From assembly GCA_964352715.1 (NCBI GenBank), contig CAYGSU010000010.1:1-64000 (forward strand): a DNA stretch of 64,000 bases, given 5' to 3'. The DNA comes from JAVKBW01 sp964352715. GTDB taxonomy: Bacteria; Pseudomonadota; Alphaproteobacteria; UBA8366; Aestuariispiraceae. The stretch's first letter is position 1. Every line of letters starts with the position of its first letter. The notes beneath the pieces are model-generated. The model was given only the letters and a program-made list of their open reading frames with translations, was not told the origin of the DNA and did no database searches. Shown in pieces: positions 42,615 to 51,995 of this stretch. The position numbers were made by a program, and so were the translations under genes.

Positions 42615-43679
42615 TTGGCAACGCCATCGCACGAGAAGCTTCTGAAGCTGGCGCATCAGCGCGCGATCGACGGCAAGGGTGGATTGGCCGCGTCAGTCGC
42701 CAAACTGTGTCTTGATACCCGTGCGGACCTGTCTCAGGAAGAACTTGATCTTACCTACGAAATTCTCAGGAAGCTGATCAACCAGGTTGAAGTTCAGATA
42801 CGCCGGTATATCGCCGACTATCTGGCCGAACGCGCTGACGTACCGACCGATCTGCTGTCTTTCCTTACCAATGACGTCATCAACGTCGCCTATCCGATGC
42901 TGGTTCATTCAAGGCAGTTGAACGACGACGACCTGATCGAGATCAGCACGGCAAAAGGGCAGGCCCATTCCGTCGCCATCGCAAAGCGCGCCGAATTGTC
43001 GGAAGCGGTTTCCAGTCATCTGATCGAAACCGGTGACACAGAAGTGCTGATGCAGATTCTGAAGAATTTCTCTGCCGTCATCAATGTTGATTCTTTTTCG
43101 AAAATCGCACTGGCATCCGTTTCCGAACCCAAGCTGCAGACACCGCTGGTTCAAAGGCGGGATCTGCCGCCGGAACTGGCCCGGAAAATCTATACCTGGG
43201 TCGGCGAGTCGCTTCGCACCTATATTACGGATCATTTCGATATCAGCCCGAAGAAGCTGGATGCTGCGATTTCCGATGCAATCGACCGCGTGCTGGAATC
43301 CGGCGATGATCCGAATATGTGGAACGACCCCAGTGGTGTCGGTTACGCCCCACGGCTGATGGGAGCCCTCGACCGGGAAGGCGATATCGGGTTCGTGAAC
43401 AAGTTTTCTGAAATCAGCGGTGTCGACCGTCGGCTCGCATCGCAGTTGTTCGACGACAAGTCGGATGAAAGCCTTGCAATAGCGTGCAAGGCATACGACT
43501 TGTCGCGTGACGATTTCAACGCAGTCCTTGGCAGCTTCTACTCCAAGGATCAAATGGCCGCCGCATCGAACAACGGCAATCTTGCGAACATGCTGAACTT
43601 CTATAACCGGCTGGACCAGGCGGGTGCCCGCATGGTCGTCAGGCGCTGGCTAACCGCCGGGCAGACGCAGGACAGCTAG
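42615..43679 (+). CDS. DUF2336 domain protein
   Basis: A 354-residue, helix-rich soluble protein matching DUF2336, a family largely confined to alphaproteobacteria with no known biochemical role. The middle shows LSFLTNDVINVAYPMLVHSR and LIEISTAKGQAHSVAIAKRA. It starts with TTG at 42615 (LATPSHEKLL); AAAGGG lies 8 bases upstream. It is inserted between dprA and topA, which are adjacent in many relatives, and has its own regulatory region with a CRP-type dyad. Confidence 0.85.
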   Translation: MATPSHEKLLKLAHQRAIDGKGGLAASVAKLCLDTRADLSQEELDLTYEILRKLINQVEVQIRRYIADYLAERADVPTDLLSFLTNDVINVAYPMLVHSRQLNDDDLIEISTAKGQAHSVAIAKRAELSEAVSSHLIETGDTEVLMQILKNFSAVINVDSFSKIALASVSEPKLQTPLVQRRDLPPELARKIYTWVGESLRTYITDHFDISPKKLDAAISDAIDRVLESGDDPNMWNDPSGVGYAPRLMGALDREGDIGFVNKFSEISGVDRRLASQLFDDKSDESLAIACKAYDLSRDDFNAVLGSFYSKDQMAAASNNGNLANMLNFYNRLDQAGARMVVRRWLTAGQTQDS

Positions 43680-43870
43680 TTATTTCCTTCACCGCAACGG
43701 TTAAAAAATTTCAGCTTCCCGGACTCGACCGGGGTTTGAAAAACGCATCCGTTACCACACCTCTTGTTGACGCAATGGGCAAAGCCATGCCAGTTACGGT
43801 CAGCGCGACCGGCATGGATCAATCCCAAACCGGTTGCTGGCAGCCGAAACAGAACAAGGAATAAAAACGC

Positions 43871-46549
43871 ATGGGCGCCGCGAACGTCGTCATCGTCGAA
43901 TCGCCAGCGAAGGCCAAAACCATCAACAAGTATCTTGGTGATGGCTTTGAGGTTCTCGCAAGCTTCGGCCATGTCCGCGATCTGCCGCCGAAAGACGGTT
44001 CGGTACGCCCGGATGATGATTTCGCCATGTCCTGGGAAGTCGATGGCCGCGCCAAAAAGCGGATGGATGACATCGCCAAGGCCATCAAAGGCGCCGAAAA
44101 TCTGTACCTTGCGACTGACCCTGACAGGGAAGGCGAAGCAATTTCCTGGCATGTGCAGGAAGAACTGTTGCGCCGCAACGCGCTAAAAGGTCTGCATGTC
44201 AGCCGTGTCGTGTTTCATGAAATCACCAAACGGGCCGTTCTCGAAGCGATGGAGCATCCGCGTGACCTGAACCGGGAACTGATTGACGCCTATCTTGCCC
44301 GCCGCGCGCTCGATTATCTGGTCGGCTTCACCTTGTCGCCGGTCTTGTGGCGTAAGCTGCCGGGTGCGAAATCCGCTGGCCGTGTCCAGTCGGTTGCGCT
44401 GAGACTGATCTGCGAGCGGGAAGCGGAGATCGAGGCATTCCGCGCAGAGGAATACTGGTCGGTCGAAGCCGCGATGACCACAACACGCGGCGATGCCTTC
44501 ACCGCACGGCTGACCCATCTGGACGGCGATAAGCTCGACAAGTTCACGATCAACAACGAGGACAAGGCGAAAGCGGCTGTCGCGTCAGCGCAAACAAAGC
44601 GTTATGACGTCCGGCAGATTGAACGCAAGACACAGAACAGAAACCCCGCCCCGCCGTTCACGACATCGACCCTGCAGCAGGAAGCCAGCCGAAAGCTGGG
44701 TTTCGGCACCTCGCGCACCATGCAGCTTGCACAAAAACTGTATGAGGGGATCGATCTGGGCGGCGAAACTGTCGGCCTGATCACCTATATGCGAACCGAC
44801 AGTACGACGTTGAGCGGGGAAGCGATTTCAGGCTGCCGGCAGATGATCGCCCAGCATTTCGGCGACGAATACCTGCCGCCCAGCCCGCGCCAGTACAAGA
44901 CCAAGGCGAAAAACGCCCAGGAAGCGCACGAAGCGGTTCGCCCGACGGATCTGTTTCGCCACCCGTCACAGGTTGCGCACCGCCTGGATAACGACATGCT
45001 GCGGCTGTACGAGCTGATCTGGAAACGCACGACGGCGTCGCAGATGGCCGCCGCCGTGATCGACCGCGTGGCGGTCGACCTCGTCAGTGAAGACAGTCAG
45101 GTCACGTTCCGGGCGAACGGATCGGTCGTCAAGTTCGACGGTTTCCTGAAACTGTATTTCGAGGATACCGACGACATGCCGGCGGACGGCGATGATGGCG
45201 ACAAGCGCCTGCCGGTCATGAACGAGGGTGAAAACGCCGGTGTAGAGAGCATTACGCCGAACCAGCACTTCACCCAGCCACCGCCGCGTTATTCGGAAGC
45301 CAGTCTGGTCAAGAAGATGGAAGAACTGGGGATCGGTCGGCCGTCAACCTACGCCTCCATCCTGAAGGTCCTGCAGGATCGCGACTATGTGGTGCTCGAT
45401 AAACGCCGGTTTGTGCCGAAAGACCGGGGCCGGCTGGTGGTGTCGTTCCTGTCGAGCTTCTTCGACAAGTATTTTGAATACGGTTTCACGGCCGATCTGG
45501 AAGAGCAGCTCGATGCGGTTTCCAACGGCGATATCGACTGGAAAAAGGTGCTTCGGGATTTCTGGGGCCAGTTCAACCAGATCATCGACCAGACACTGCA
45601 ATTGTCAGGTGTCGATGTGCGGGACGCGGTTGACCGCGATCTCGGCGCGCACTTCTTCGTCATGGACGAAAACGGAAGCACGGAAGCGGCGCGGGTGTGC
45701 CCGAACTGCAGTGGCGGTCGGCTCAGCCTGAATTTCGGAAAGTTCGGGGCGTTCATCGCCTGTTCGAACTATCCAGACTGCCGGTATACGCGCCAGTTGG
45801 GCGAGGAAGCCAACGACGACGATGCGGAAACCTATCCCAAGATCCTGGGGCCGCACCCCGAAACCGGCGAGGATATAACGCTGCGCAAAGGCCCATACGG
45901 TCTTTATGTGCAGTTAGGTGAGCAGGTGCCGAAGGAAAAAGGCAAGAAAGCGCCACCCAAGCCGAAACGCGCCTCACTGCTGAAAGGCATGTCGGCATCG
46001 GATGTCGACCTCGCCCTTGCACTGAAGCTTCTCGCGCTGCCGCGCGATATCGGTGCGCATCCTGAAACCGGCAACATGATCCAGGCCGGCGTTGGCCGGT
46101 ATGGCCCCTTCCTGAAACACGGCACCGCCTATACCTCGCTGCCCGAGGAAGACAGTGTGCTGGATATCGGCATGAACCGGGCGATGGAAGTGCTGGCGAC
46201 GGCAAAACCGAAGGCGCAGGGCGGGTCTTCCCGACGACTGGGCGAACACCCGGAGGACGGCAAGGTTATCAGCCAGGGCGCCGGTCGGTTCGGCCCCTAT
46301 GTCAAACACGGCAAGCTTTATGCGTCTGTGCCGAAGGATGTCGATCCGGAAACCGTGACGCTGGAAGAGGCGATCACGCTTCTGGCGGAAAAAGCCGCCA
46401 AAGCGGGCGTAAAAAAGCCGGCGGCCAAGAAATCAGCTGCAAAAAAAGCATCGGCCAAAAAGTCCCGCGCCAAGAAGGCGAAAGCCAAAAAGGCTACGGC
46501 CAAGAAATCTTCGGATGCACAAGCGCGGCCTGCCGACGCTGCGGACTGA
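43871..46549 (+). CDS. topA: DNA topoisomerase I
   Basis: An 892-residue type IA topoisomerase that relaxes negative supercoils. The Toprim domain starts VVIVESPAKAKTINKYLG and contains ATDPDREGEAI. The active-site Tyr is in LITYMRTDSTTLSGE. A zinc-ribbon with CPNCSGG and CSNYPDC follows at about 610-640, then repeated GxxxExGPYxxxGxxYxSLP-like modules. The last 60 residues are a Lys/Ala-rich tail (KKSAAKKASAKKSRAKKAKA), as in many alphaproteobacterial enzymes. It is co-transcribed with rnr (3-base gap). Confidence 0.97.
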   Translation: MGAANVVIVESPAKAKTINKYLGDGFEVLASFGHVRDLPPKDGSVRPDDDFAMSWEVDGRAKKRMDDIAKAIKGAENLYLATDPDREGEAISWHVQEELLRRNALKGLHVSRVVFHEITKRAVLEAMEHPRDLNRELIDAYLARRALDYLVGFTLSPVLWRKLPGAKSAGRVQSVALRLICEREAEIEAFRAEEYWSVEAAMTTTRGDAFTARLTHLDGDKLDKFTINNEDKAKAAVASAQTKRYDVRQIERKTQNRNPAPPFTTSTLQQEASRKLGFGTSRTMQLAQKLYEGIDLGGETVGLITYMRTDSTTLSGEAISGCRQMIAQHFGDEYLPPSPRQYKTKAKNAQEAHEAVRPTDLFRHPSQVAHRLDNDMLRLYELIWKRTTASQMAAAVIDRVAVDLVSEDSQVTFRANGSVVKFDGFLKLYFEDTDDMPADGDDGDKRLPVMNEGENAGVESITPNQHFTQPPPRYSEASLVKKMEELGIGRPSTYASILKVLQDRDYVVLDKRRFVPKDRGRLVVSFLSSFFDKYFEYGFTADLEEQLDAVSNGDIDWKKVLRDFWGQFNQIIDQTLQLSGVDVRDAVDRDLGAHFFVMDENGSTEAARVCPNCSGGRLSLNFGKFGAFIACSNYPDCRYTRQLGEEANDDDAETYPKILGPHPETGEDITLRKGPYGLYVQLGEQVPKEKGKKAPPKPKRASLLKGMSASDVDLALALKLLALPRDIGAHPETGNMIQAGVGRYGPFLKHGTAYTSLPEEDSVLDIGMNRAMEVLATAKPKAQGGSSRRLGEHPEDGKVISQGAGRFGPYVKHGKLYASVPKDVDPETVTLEEAITLLAEKAAKAGVKKPAAKKSAAKKASAKKSRAKKAKAKKATAKKSSDAQARPADAAD

Positions 46550-46552
46550 TCT

Positions 46553-48847
46553 GTGGCAAAAAAACCCAAGAGCAAAAAACTGCCGGAAGGGTTTCCCACC
46601 AGGGAACAGGTTGTTGCTTTTATTCTGGAAAGCGATACCCCCGTCGGAAAACGCGAAATCGGCCGTCATTTCGGCATCAAGGGCAATCAGCGCATCGACC
46701 TGAAAATGTTGCTGCGCGAGCTGGAGCGAGACGGCGCGATTGATCGCGGAAAATCCCGCAAGCTTGCGCCGAGAGGCGCGCTGCCTGAAGTCGCGGTTCT
46801 GCAGGTGACCGGTCACAACGACGATGGTGACCTGCTTGCGACAGCGACCGGCGACAATGCCGCAATCGACGCCGAAATCATTGTCGTCCCGGCCGGGCGC
46901 CGGGCCACTCCGCCAAAGGACGGCGACCGGTTCCTCGCGCGGCTGCGCCGGACCGGTGGCAAGAGCTATGAAGCGTCGCCAATCCGAATTCTGAAGCCGG
47001 GGCCGGAAACGGTTCTGGCGGTGGCGCACCGGGCTGGCAAACGCTGGCGGCTGTCTTCGACAGATCGCAAGAATGATCGGGAATATCAGTTCGCGGGGCC
47101 TGTCAGTGAAGACATCGCCGATGGCGACCTTGTGCTGATCCGGCCGCATTCGGCAGAACCAGGCCGTTCCGGAAACCGCGACAATGCCGCCGATTTCGTT
47201 GAGCGGATCGGTCGGATGGACGAGCCGAAGTCGTTCAGCCTGATCGCTATCCATCAGAATGGCATTCCGGTCGAATTTCCCGAAGCCGCGCTGACCGAAG
47301 CGGACAAGCTGGATGCCGCAGAAATTGAGTCCTTCCGCGACGATCTGCGCGCTCTACCCCTGGTGACGATAGACGGCGCGGATGCCCGCGATTTCGATGA
47401 TGCGGTTCATGCCGAACCGGATAGCGCAGTGGGCAATGCCGGCGGGTTTGTCCTGACGGTCGCAATCGCCGATGTCGCCTATTATGTGCGTCCGGGCAGT
47501 GCGCTGGACAAGGCCGCACAGGTGCGGGGCAATTCCTGTTACTTCCCCGACCGTGTGGTGCCGATGCTGCCGGAACGGCTGTCCAACGATCTGTGTTCGT
47601 TGCGGCCGGATGGAGACCGCGCCTGTCTGGTCGTCAGAATGCGGATCGATGCGAAAGGCAAGCTTCTCAGCCACCGCTTCAGCCGCGCACTGATGCGGTC
47701 TGCCGCAAGATTGACCTACGAACAGGTTCAGGCGGCCCGCAACGGGCTGCCGGACGAGCAGACGGGCCCCTTGACGGATACAGTGATCAAACCCCTGTAC
47801 GAGGCCTTCGCCCTGCTTGATGAGGCCCGCAAGCGGCGCGGCACGCTGGATCTCGACCTTCCCGAGAAACAGGTCATGATCGGCGAAGATGGCAATGTCG
47901 CTGAAATCATTCCCCGCGAGCGGCTGGACAGCCACCGGCTGATCGAGGAATTCATGATCCTGGCGAACGTCGCCGCGGCGGAAGCGCTTGAGAAGAAGCG
48001 CCGCCCGGTGATGTACCGGATTCACGAAAGCCCGCCGCTGGACAAGCTGGAAGGGCTGCGCGAAACCCTGGCGTCGCTCGGTTACAATCTGGCCAAGGGC
48101 GCAGTGATGAAACCGGCCCTGCTGACCGGAATTCTTCATCAGGCATCGGGATCGACAAGCGCGCAGATCGTTTCGCAGATCATTTTGCGGTCGCAGGCGC
48201 AGGCAATCTATTCGCCCGAAAATCTCGGCCATTTCGGCCTTTCCTTACCGAAATACGCGCATTTCACGTCGCCGATCCGCCGCTATGCCGATCTGCTGGT
48301 ACACCGCAGCCTGATCGAGGCTTTCGGCCTCGGCCCCGGCGGATTGACCCCGGACCAGGCCGACGGCTTTGTGGAACTCGGCGAAACGATATCGGCGACC
48401 GAACGCCGGGCCATCGCCGCCGAACGCAACGCGATGGAACGCTATCTCACCGCCTATATGTCCAGCCGTGTCGGAAACGAATACAAGGCCCGGATTACGG
48501 GCGCACAACGCTTCGGCCTGTTCGTTTCGATCGACGGTATCGGCGCGGAGGGGCTGGCTCCGGTCGACGGGCTGAAGCCGTCTGACTACTACCGTCACGA
48601 CGAGGTGCATCATCGGCTGGTCGGCGACAAGACCGGCCATGCCTATACGCTTGGCGATCCGGTCGAGGTACGCCTTGCCGTGGCCAATACGATTACCGGC
48701 AGCCTGCAATTCGACATCCTTGCCGGCGGACGGGTATTGTCCGGCAAGGAACGCAAGACAAGCGCCGACCAGATAAGATCGGCGCGGGCCGGCGGCGGCC
48801 GGAAACCGTTCCGGCGTTTCGGATCCCGTTCGGGAAAAGGCCGATAG
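46553..48847 (+). CDS. rnr: Ribonuclease R
   Basis: A 764-residue 3'-5' exoribonuclease. The N-terminal winged-helix region (about 20-75) is followed by cold-shock domains and the RNB catalytic domain. That domain has VTIDGADARDFDDAVH (catalytic Asp cluster) and HFTSPIRRYADLLVHR. A C-terminal S1 domain begins near GNEYKARITGAQRFGLFV, and a basic tail ends the protein. The start is GTG at 46553, 3 bases after topA, so the two form an operon. Confidence 0.97.
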   Translation: MAKKPKSKKLPEGFPTREQVVAFILESDTPVGKREIGRHFGIKGNQRIDLKMLLRELERDGAIDRGKSRKLAPRGALPEVAVLQVTGHNDDGDLLATATGDNAAIDAEIIVVPAGRRATPPKDGDRFLARLRRTGGKSYEASPIRILKPGPETVLAVAHRAGKRWRLSSTDRKNDREYQFAGPVSEDIADGDLVLIRPHSAEPGRSGNRDNAADFVERIGRMDEPKSFSLIAIHQNGIPVEFPEAALTEADKLDAAEIESFRDDLRALPLVTIDGADARDFDDAVHAEPDSAVGNAGGFVLTVAIADVAYYVRPGSALDKAAQVRGNSCYFPDRVVPMLPERLSNDLCSLRPDGDRACLVVRMRIDAKGKLLSHRFSRALMRSAARLTYEQVQAARNGLPDEQTGPLTDTVIKPLYEAFALLDEARKRRGTLDLDLPEKQVMIGEDGNVAEIIPRERLDSHRLIEEFMILANVAAAEALEKKRRPVMYRIHESPPLDKLEGLRETLASLGYNLAKGAVMKPALLTGILHQASGSTSAQIVSQIILRSQAQAIYSPENLGHFGLSLPKYAHFTSPIRRYADLLVHRSLIEAFGLGPGGLTPDQADGFVELGETISATERRAIAAERNAMERYLTAYMSSRVGNEYKARITGAQRFGLFVSIDGIGAEGLAPVDGLKPSDYYRHDEVHHRLVGDKTGHAYTLGDPVEVRLAVANTITGSLQFDILAGGRVLSGKERKTSADQIRSARAGGGRKPFRRFGSRSGKGR

Positions 48848-48906
48848 CGTCACCGGAGAGAACCGACTAGTCTTTGGAGACGTTCCGCAGGAGTCAGCAC
48901 GCCACC

Positions 48907-50472
48907 ATGCCGCGCCGTTTTGCACAGTTTTCCATCACCCTCAGAACGATTTTCGTCGCAATCTGCGCTCTGGCGCTGATATCAGCCTGTGCGACACAGG
49001 AAAGCCCTGAAGACCGCGCCTTCCATGCAATGACTCAAGAAATGTTCCGCGCCATGCTGTCCGATATCCAGAGCATCTATCTGGAAGTGGAAGACCTGCC
49101 GGAGTTGGCGATCTATGGGCTGGAGACCCTGAGCGATCTCGATCCCGCCCTCGCGATCACCGAGACGGATTCGGAAATCCATCTTGAAAGCAACGGCACG
49201 CTTGTTGCCAGTGCAGCCCTGTCGCCCGATGACGATATCGATGCCTGGGCGAAAGTCTCGGCCGATCTTGTCGTCGCCATGCGAGACGTATCGCCGCAGA
49301 TAAAGGATGTTTCACCTGACATGCTGTACCAGCGGATGTTCTCGACCATCGCGGATCGTCTGGACCGGTATTCGCGCTATGCCGGTCCGGAAGACGCCCA
49401 GGTCAACCGCGAAGGCCGCGAAGGCTTCGGCGGCATCGGCGTTTCCATCAACAGCGACCCGGACGGCGTGATCGTCTCGACCGTTGATGTCGGGCGGCCG
49501 GCGGCGGCGGCCGGCATACTGGTGAGCGACAAGATCATTGCAGTCGATGGTAAATCGATCAGCGGAGAGCCGTTGCGGCGCGTCATCCGCATCCTGCGCG
49601 GGCCGATCAACGCGACAGTTACGCTGACGATCCTGCGGGACGGGCTGTCCGACCCGTTCGATGTAACCGTCGGACGCACCAAGATCGTCCCGAATACGGT
49701 GGTCTACGAACGGCTCGGTAAAACCGCAATCATCAGGATATCCGGCTTCAACGACCGCACGGGCATCCGCGTCGCCGAGGCCATCGCCCGCGCGAAGAAC
49801 GACGAAGCCGGCGCACCTGACGGTCTATTGCTCGATCTGCGAGGCAATCCCGGCGGGCTGCTGGAACGTGCGATCGACGTGGCCGATCTTTTTCTCGCCG
49901 ACGGTCTGATTTCAAAAACACTTGGCCGGCATCCGCGCTCGCTGCAGCGGTTCGAAGCACAGCCCGGTGACATTGCACAGGGCCTGCGGATGGCGATCCT
50001 GACCAACGGGGCCAGCGCCTCGGCGGCGGAAGTGCTGGCCGCCGCGCTGCAGGATCACGGCCGTGCCGTGATTGTCGGCGCATCGACCTTCGGCAAGGGA
50101 ACGGTTCAGACGGTTCTGCCCCTGCCGAACCAGGGCGAATTCATTCTGACCTGGGCGCGCCTGCTGGCCCCGAGCGGCTATGCCCTGCACGATCTGGGGG
50201 TGATGCCGACTGTCTGTGTGCTGGATGAGGTAGCGCCGGCGCACCTGCTGAGACAGATCCTGATCGACGATCCGCTGACCACACTGCACAACCTGTCGCT
50301 TCGCCGCCGCACCGGGCCGAATGATGATGCCGGGCACAAGCAGGTTCTCGCCACCTGCCCCTGGGAACCGTCGGTCGATCCGCAGACGATCGAAAGGATT
50401 GCGCAGTATCTGGTCGAAAATCCGTATCTTTATGCCAAGGCAATCGAAATCGGCCTACCGCCGGCAAGCTGA
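48907..50472 (+). CDS. S41 family C-terminal processing peptidase, lipoprotein
   Basis: A 521-residue peptidase. A signal peptide with lipobox ALISAC places it as a membrane lipoprotein. A PDZ domain (about 150-240, GFGGIGVSINSDPDGVIVST) precedes the S41 core; the catalytic Ser is in NGASASAAEVLAAAL and the general-base Lys in STFGKGTVQT. A TTG at 48874 could extend the frame, but ATG at 48907 has AGGAG upstream and gives a normal signal peptide. CtpA-type enzymes trim periplasmic proteins. Confidence 0.92.
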   Translation: MPRRFAQFSITLRTIFVAICALALISACATQESPEDRAFHAMTQEMFRAMLSDIQSIYLEVEDLPELAIYGLETLSDLDPALAITETDSEIHLESNGTLVASAALSPDDDIDAWAKVSADLVVAMRDVSPQIKDVSPDMLYQRMFSTIADRLDRYSRYAGPEDAQVNREGREGFGGIGVSINSDPDGVIVSTVDVGRPAAAAGILVSDKIIAVDGKSISGEPLRRVIRILRGPINATVTLTILRDGLSDPFDVTVGRTKIVPNTVVYERLGKTAIIRISGFNDRTGIRVAEAIARAKNDEAGAPDGLLLDLRGNPGGLLERAIDVADLFLADGLISKTLGRHPRSLQRFEAQPGDIAQGLRMAILTNGASASAAEVLAAALQDHGRAVIVGASTFGKGTVQTVLPLPNQGEFILTWARLLAPSGYALHDLGVMPTVCVLDEVAPAHLLRQILIDDPLTTLHNLSLRRRTGPNDDAGHKQVLATCPWEPSVDPQTIERIAQYLVENPYLYAKAIEIGLPPAS

Positions 50473-50487
50473 GAGTCCGCGTATTCC

Positions 50488-51213
50488 ATGTCATCACCTG
50501 TAAAACCCCGTCCCTCCGCCAGTCTCATTCTATTACGGGAAACCACCGATATTCCCTATGTTCTGATGGGCATACGCCATAAGAGCATGCGCTTCATGCC
50601 GGGCTTTCTGGTGTTTCCCGGCGGCACCGTCGACCAGGACGACATCGATATCGCGGACGGGCTGACGGTTCATTCAAACACCAGGGCCAGCCTTTCCCGA
50701 AACGCCGTGATCGAGGATGGGCGCGCCTATCTGTGGACCGCGATTCGCGAAACCGCCGAGGAAACAGGACTGATGCTGGCGCATGAAAGTGGCTGGACCA
50801 CGCCGTCGCTGGATCCGACCGCCGCCCTGTTCAGGGATGCCGGCCTGACCCCCGCGACAGACAGGCTGGGTCTGGTCGGGCGCGCCATCACGCCGGAATC
50901 GTCGCCGATCCGCTTCGACGCGCTGTTCTTTCTTGCCTGCGGCGACACCATGACCGGGGTCATCACGCCAAACAACGAACTGGAAAATGTCGCCTGGCTT
51001 CGTGCTGACCTTGCTCTGGCAGCGGACGAGATGGCCGATGTGACGCGATTCATGCTGACGCGGGCGCTTGTGGCGTGGTCGCGCCGGCAGCCCTATACCC
51101 CGATCGACGCCGCAGTACCGACCTATACCTACGATGCGGCGGACACGCCGATCCTGCGGCATGAGGATTCCAGAATTGAACGGTTGCGTGATGCCGCCGC
51201 CGCCTCCCGATGA
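50488..51213 (+). CDS. NUDIX hydrolase
   Basis: A 241-residue protein with a Nudix box in the AYLWTAIRETAEETGLML region (consensus RExxEExG). The N terminus holds YVLMGIRHKSMRFMPGFLVF and a proline/glycine-rich FPGGTVDQDD. This longer alphaproteobacterial group resembles NUDT19/RppH-like or acyl-CoA diphosphatases; the substrate is not evident. It starts 15 bases after the S41 peptidase gene. Confidence 0.9.
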   Translation: MSSPVKPRPSASLILLRETTDIPYVLMGIRHKSMRFMPGFLVFPGGTVDQDDIDIADGLTVHSNTRASLSRNAVIEDGRAYLWTAIRETAEETGLMLAHESGWTTPSLDPTAALFRDAGLTPATDRLGLVGRAITPESSPIRFDALFFLACGDTMTGVITPNNELENVAWLRADLALAADEMADVTRFMLTRALVAWSRRQPYTPIDAAVPTYTYDAADTPILRHEDSRIERLRDAAAASR

Positions 51214-51226
51214 GCGAAGAACCGTG

Positions 51227-51254
51227 TTGACTTCCCGGTCGCTGTTCGTATTGT
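51227..51254 (+). promoter_or_regulatory. Sigma-70-type promoter of rpmG
   Basis: TTGACT (51227-51232) and TATTGT (51249-51254), separated by 16 bases, about 80 bases upstream of rpmG. Confidence 0.55.
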
Positions 51255-51335
51255 GCGCGCGATCAGGTGCGAGCCGAAACCGGATGCGCACCTTGGACAT
51301 ATTTTAAAGCAGACAGCGGTTTAAAGGATAAAGCG

Positions 51336-51503
51336 ATGGCGAAGCCAGCTACCCTCGCAATCAAGTTGGTCAGTTCGGCCGGTACAGGTCATTTCTACGT
51401 GACCAAGAAGAACCCACGGGTCCTGACCGAAAAGCTTGAATTCAAGAAATACGATCCGGTCGTGCGCAAGCACGTCGTGTACAAGGAATCCAAAATGAAG
51501 TGA
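51336..51503 (+). CDS. rpmG: 50S ribosomal protein L33
   Basis: A 55-residue L33 of the cysteine-free type (no zinc-binding CxxC pairs), as in most proteobacteria. It reads KLVSSAGTGHFYVTKKNP, then KLEFKKYDPVVRKHVVYKES. ATG at 51336 has AAAGGA about 8 bases upstream. A promoter and a terminator bracket it, so it is a single-gene unit. Confidence 0.97.
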   Translation: MAKPATLAIKLVSSAGTGHFYVTKKNPRVLTEKLEFKKYDPVVRKHVVYKESKMK

Positions 51504-51530
51504 TCCTTCGGATCGTTTCGTGATGAATTG

Positions 51531-51555
51531 AAGGCCGCTTCCTGGAAGCGGCCTT
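51531..51555 (+). terminator. Rho-independent terminator of rpmG
   Basis: 10-bp stem AAGGCCGCTT/AAGCGGCCTT with loop CCTGG, followed by TTCTGTT; it lies between rpmG and a convergent lipoprotein gene. Confidence 0.85.
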
Positions 51556-51566
51556 TTCTGTTGCGG

Positions 51567-51995
51567 TCAGGAAGAGTTGCGAACCTTGCGCAGGCTCCAG
51601 GTGCCCCGGCAGCGCTTGGATGACCACGTGCCTTCGGCCGTGAGCTCGCTGAACGTGCCTTCAACATCAGCAAACCTGCTGGAGCCTTTCGAAACGGAGC
51701 CGTTAAACGACCCGCCTTCCTTGATCACGCCGGTGATGCCGCTGCGGTTGTCAAAATCCTGCCAGGAAACATCGCCGCCGACATCGCCCTGCGAAATTTC
51801 GGCCCGAACGCCGCCCCGGCGCAGGCAGTTGTTCTCACCGGCAGAAAAGGTGAACCGGCCGGCCCAGACGCCGTCATATGCATCCGTGCCCCCCGCCAGC
51901 ACGGCCAGCGACTGACAGCCGGACAACCCGAACAGCCCACCGGTCAGAAGCAGTACGGTGAAAATAACGCGGTTTTGCCGAAATACCCAATTCAT
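51567..51995 (-). CDS. Small lipoprotein of unknown function
   Basis: A 142-residue protein with a signal peptide and lipobox FGLSGC (Cys27). The mature part is beta-rich with repeated WxGxF/TFS patterns (YDGVWAGRFTFSAG, GGDVSWQDFD, VEGTFSELTAEGTWSSKRC), suggesting a small beta-barrel or lipocalin-like fold. Two cysteine pairs might form a disulfide. Its start overlaps the der stop by 4 bases, so it is coupled to der, bamB and the TPR gene upstream. Confidence 0.8.
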   Translation of the reverse strand: MNWVFRQNRVIFTVLLLTGGLFGLSGCQSLAVLAGGTDAYDGVWAGRFTFSAGENNCLRRGGVRAEISQGDVGGDVSWQDFDNRSGITGVIKEGGSFNGSVSKGSSRFADVEGTFSELTAEGTWSSKRCRGTWSLRKVRNSS

